The position numbers and the translations under genes are program-made. Shown here piece by piece: positions 61,141 through 64,000 of a stretch of DNA of 64,000 nt. Below the pieces are notes generated by a model, which saw only the letters and a list, made by a program, of their open reading frames with translations, had not been told where the DNA came from and made no database searches. Every line of letters begins with the position of its first letter. Position 1 is the stretch's first letter. Source of the DNA: Tragulus kanchil (lineage: Eukaryota; Chordata; Mammalia; Artiodactyla; Tragulidae). Location of the stretch: assembly GCA_022376925.1 (NCBI GenBank), contig JAIOJX010000028.1, positions 66,491,001-66,555,000 of the forward strand, given 5' to 3'.

Positions 61141-61448
61141 GGGGCTTCCCTGGTGATCCAGTGGGTAAGGACACCGCCTTGTAGTGCAAGGGGCGCCAGT
61201 TCGATCCCTGGCCTGGGAAGATCCCACGTGCTGCGGAGCGGCTGGACCGATGTGTCCAATTACCGAACCGGAGCTCTGGAGCGCATGTGCCCAGAGCCGG
61301 TGCTCTGCGACAACAGAGGCCACTGCGATGGGAGGCCCACCCGGGCCAAAGAACAAAGATGGATGAAAATAGACAAATGAAAGACCAACAGAAGTGGCCC
61401 GCCCACTCCCCTCCCTCCCCAACCCGCCCCCCGACAGAAAAAAAAAAA
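61141..61448 (+). mobile_element. CHR-like SINE, long-tail variant
   Basis: Head ggggcttccctggtgatcca, near-B-box gttcgatccc, body gaaccggagctctggagcgc, C-rich 3' block and poly(A). Perfect 15-bp target-site duplication agaatacagacaggt (61126-61140 and 61449-61463). One of the youngest-looking insertions here. The minus-strand frames of 142-158 codons are read-through. Confidence 0.95.
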
Positions 61449-61463
61449 AGAATACAGACAGGT

Positions 61464-61954
61464 AAAAAAATAAAGAGGACATATTTGATGAGATGAAACA
61501 ATATATGACCAACAATAGAAGTGGGAGTTAGTATAGGACTTGCAAGACAGAGAACACCACAGGTTTTCACTGTATGAATAAACTGGGTGGGTATGGTCTA
61601 GATTAGAATAAATACTATGACCAAAAAATAATTTACATTTGGCAAAATATAAAGAACAGAAGAGAATGGAGGCTTTTGTGCAGGGAAGCAATGTATAAAA
61701 CTGGCATCCAATCATGGCTTCTGCCAGAAGCAATGAATGAATATAGCTGAATTAAAAAAGAAAGCTAGGGAACTACTCTTGCAAATGAGGAGTGAGTAGT
61801 AATGAATCTGACTAGGCTGGTAGCAGAAGAGTGAGACAGAATGAATTCAAGTTCCTGCATCTCATGCCCCCCAAATTAACTGAAAGTAATGATTAAATCA
61901 AAGATGACTCTATGATTTAACCCTTAAATGACTGGGAACCTAACAGAAAGAGAA
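61464..61954. other. Unique sequence, nothing recognised
   Basis: No supported feature. Confidence 0.5.
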
Positions 61955-62185
61955 TGTCTGAAAAGAAATACTGATCCAGGATGGAGTGCTAATGTATGCT
62001 TCAATATCTGTTTATTGTGATGGAATCCGTCCAAGAAGACAGATTCACTGGGCAACAAGTGAAAGAGCTGGAACTTGGGTAAATAGACTTGAATTATGCT
62101 TTTACATGTATATGGCAACCAATACCTTGCTTTAATATATTCATTGCATTTAATAATTTTATATACTTCAAACATGTCAAAATAT

Positions 62186-62308
62186 CAAAGGAATGGCAAC
62201 CCACTCTAATATTCTTTCCTGGAGAACTCTATGGACCAAAGAGTCCAGCAGGTTGCAAAGTCCATGGGGTTGCAAAGAGTTGGACATGACTGAGCGATTA
62301 ACACAACT
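62186..62308 (+). mobile_element. Bov-A unit (TD20 copy A)
   Basis: Sense: ggaatggcaacccactctaa, then tccatggggttgcaaagag and tggacatgactgagcgatta. Confidence 0.88.
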
Positions 62309-62363
62309 ACTATACATGCATTAAAATATCCTAGGGAACATTTTCATTTCATTTTGTTTTTTT

Positions 62364-62420
62364 TGGTTGTTGTTCAGTTCCTAAGCCATGTCCGACTCTT
62401 TGAGACCCCATGGACCACAG
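62364..62420 (-). mobile_element. Bov-A fragment (TD20 copy A)
   Basis: Antisense: ggttgttgttcagttcctaa, then catgtccgactctttgagac and catggacca. A further degenerate piece follows at 62470-62512 (gctcagtggctaagtcttgc). Confidence 0.8.
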
Positions 62421-63325
62421 AATATCATTTAATCCTTACCACAAATCATCAATCCACGTATTACTGCTATTTGTGCTCAGTGGCTAAGTCTTGCCTGACT
62501 CTTTGCTACACCTTTAAGCAAAGTATGTAAATATTATCTATGTGTATGTAGATTTAACTTTTATAAAATTTTGTAACTTCCAGGGCTTCAAATGTTTTAA
62601 AAGACTAAAACAACGGTTTTAACTTTTGTACTGAGCTGTATGCAAATATTCCAGTTACTGCTTTAGAATTCGTTTTAAAAATTCTACAGATCATCTGGAA
62701 ATTTTGAACATATTAATTCTCTCTTCATAAAAAATGGCTGTTATTACAAGACAACACAACTGAAGATAAGGCTGCATAGTAACAATAGAAATTTGCAACT
62801 GGAACAATGAGTTTTCTCAAGATGAACTTTTCAATGCACTCCTACAATTCCGAAAGTAACTATAGGGCATGTGCTATAATTATGTATTATATAAAATGAA
62901 TAAAAGAAGATGCTCTTCAGAAACAAATAAAGAACCATATTAAAACTTTCTTTGCTCTCATTTGCAACAATTCTACCACCCAAGCTATCCAAAATAAATT
63001 TTCTTTTAACCTTTCAGGGACACATATAAACTAGTGTTACTACACAAGTTTATTATGCACAAAAAATAAATTTTCTTTTAAACACTTTCAGTGGACGGTG
63101 TCTGAAAAGAAATACTGATCCAGGATGGAGTGCTAATGCTTCAATATCTGTTTATTGTGATGGAATCCGTCCAAGAAGACAGATTCACTGGGCAACAAGT
63201 GAAAGAGCTGGAACTTGGGTAAATAGACTTGAATTATGCTTTTACATGTATATGGCAACCAATACCTTGCTTTAATATATTCATTGCATTTAATAATTTT
63301 ATATACTTCAAACATGTCAAAATAT

Positions 63326-63448
63326 CAAAGGAATGGCAACCCACTCTAATATTCTTTCCTGGAGAACTCTATGGACCAAAGAGTCCAGCAGGTTGCAAAG
63401 TCCATGGGGTTGCAAAGAGTTGGACATGACTGAGCGATTAACACAACT
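63326..63448 (+). mobile_element. Bov-A unit (TD20 copy B)
   Basis: Second copy of 62186-62308 through TD20. Confidence 0.88.
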
Positions 63449-63502
63449 ACTATACATGCATTAAAATATCCTAGGAACATTTTCATTTCATTTTGTTTTT
63501 TT

Positions 63503-63559
63503 TGGTTGTTGTTCAGTTCCTAAGCCATGTCCGACTCTTTGAGACCCCATGGACCACAG
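63503..63559 (-). mobile_element. Bov-A fragment (TD20 copy B)
   Basis: Second copy of 62364-62420 through TD20; the degenerate piece recurs at about 63609-63651. Confidence 0.8.
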
Positions 63560-64000
63560 AATATCATTTAATCCTTACCACAAATCATCAATCCACGTAT
63601 TACTGCTATTTGTGCTCAGTGGCTAAGTCTTGCCTGACTCTTTGCTACACCTTTAAGCAAAGTATGTAAATATTATCTATGTGTATGTAGATTTAACTTT
63701 TATAAAATTTTGTAACTTCCAGGGCTTCAAATGTTTTAAAAGACTAAAACAACGGTTTTAACTTTTGTACTGAGCTGTATGCAAATATTCCAGTTACTGC
63801 TTTAGAATTCGTTTTAAAAATTCTACAGATCATCTGGAAATTTTGAACATATTAATTCTCTCTTCATAAAAAATGGCTGTTATTACAAGACAACACAACT
63901 GAAGATAAGGCTGCATAGTAACAATAGAAATTTGCAACTGGAACAATGAGTTTTCTCAAGATGAACTTTTCAATGCACTCCTACAATTCCGAAAGTAACT

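Larger units (their letters stand above)
61955..64000. repeat. Tandem duplication TD20 (right copy cut by window edge)
   Basis: Copy A 61955-63098, copy B from 63099 to beyond the window. The offset falls from 1144 to 1139 bp through a 4-bp difference 30 bp after the start (gctaatgtatgcttc against gctaatgcttc) and one missing G at cctaggaaca. Contains Bov-A pieces on both strands. Confidence 0.96.

Noticed and set aside
9546..61448. tRNA genes suggested by ggttcgatccc B-box motifs
   Set aside because: Each lies in the tRNA-derived head of a SINE with degenerate arms, followed by the SINE body and A-rich tail.
1..64000. A repeated small-protein gene family (identical frames recurring ~1.1 kb apart, e.g. 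94, 92, 98, 111, 78 and 93 codons)
   Set aside because: The frames recur only because the whole block is duplicated, including non-coding flanks. They share no homology from block to block and lack splice, promoter or domain evidence.
1..64000. CRISPR-like or satellite array reading of the regular direct repeats
   Set aside because: Repeats are ~1.1 kb, each present two or three times, with no common repeat unit and no short spacers.

Overview
The window is ordinary-looking, AT-rich ruminant nuclear DNA, dense in interspersed repeats, with one very unusual structural feature. The organism call rests on the repeats: many Bov-A / Bov-tA SINEs, Bov-B (RTE) 3' fragments and CHR-type tRNA-derived SINEs, plus older mammalian L1 and MLT1-like LTR remnants. 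These point to a ruminant, probably a pecoran. I cannot name the species. There is no bacterial, phage or organellar gene, no CRISPR array and no RNA gene. Almost every open frame over 60 codons is a chance frame or a read-through of a SINE or L1 fragment.

The outstanding feature is a series of 20 local direct tandem duplications (TD1-TD20). Each has a unit of about 1.07-1.19 kb, each duplicates a different and otherwise single-copy sequence, and they are spread over the whole window. TD1 runs off the left edge and TD20 off the right. About one third of the window is the second copy of something lying 1.1 kb upstream; collapsed, it would be about 42 kb. The near-constant unit length, the lack of any shared sequence, the concentration of copy differences in homopolymers and at block ends, and the end-to-end overlap of neighbouring blocks (giving short triplicated stretches) all favour an assembly or gap-filling artefact over biology. 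If real, it would be an undescribed mode of local duplication. Read depth and spanning reads would settle it.

Layout. 1-3975: TD1 and TD2 with a Bov-tA. 4.1-4.6 kb: MLT1-like LTR. 5.4-7.5 kb: TD3 with an old L1 3' end. 9.0-12.2 kb: TD4 and a cluster of CHR-like SINEs, one nested in a Bov-tA. 12.7-18.2 kb: TD5 and TD6 over an antisense L1, then an antisense MLT1-like LTR. 18.7-29.9 kb: TD7-TD10 with Bov-tA and CHR elements. 29.9-33.4 kb: the longest stretch without a duplication, holding a CHR element, a CHR-like SINE and the only gene-like signal, a candidate minus-strand terminal exon at 32840-33069 with splice acceptor, stop and AATAAA. 33.4-42 kb: TD11-TD14 chained. About 39.9-45.3 kb: a decayed plus-strand L1 broken by SINEs, running into TD15. 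47.7-48.7 kb: three SINEs stacked head to tail. 48.9-60.7 kb: TD16-TD19 with Bov-tA and L1 fragments. 60.9-64 kb: two SINEs and TD20.

No set of genes working together can be described. The candidate exon, if real, is the end of a transcription unit whose other exons lie to the right (higher coordinates), possibly outside the window.
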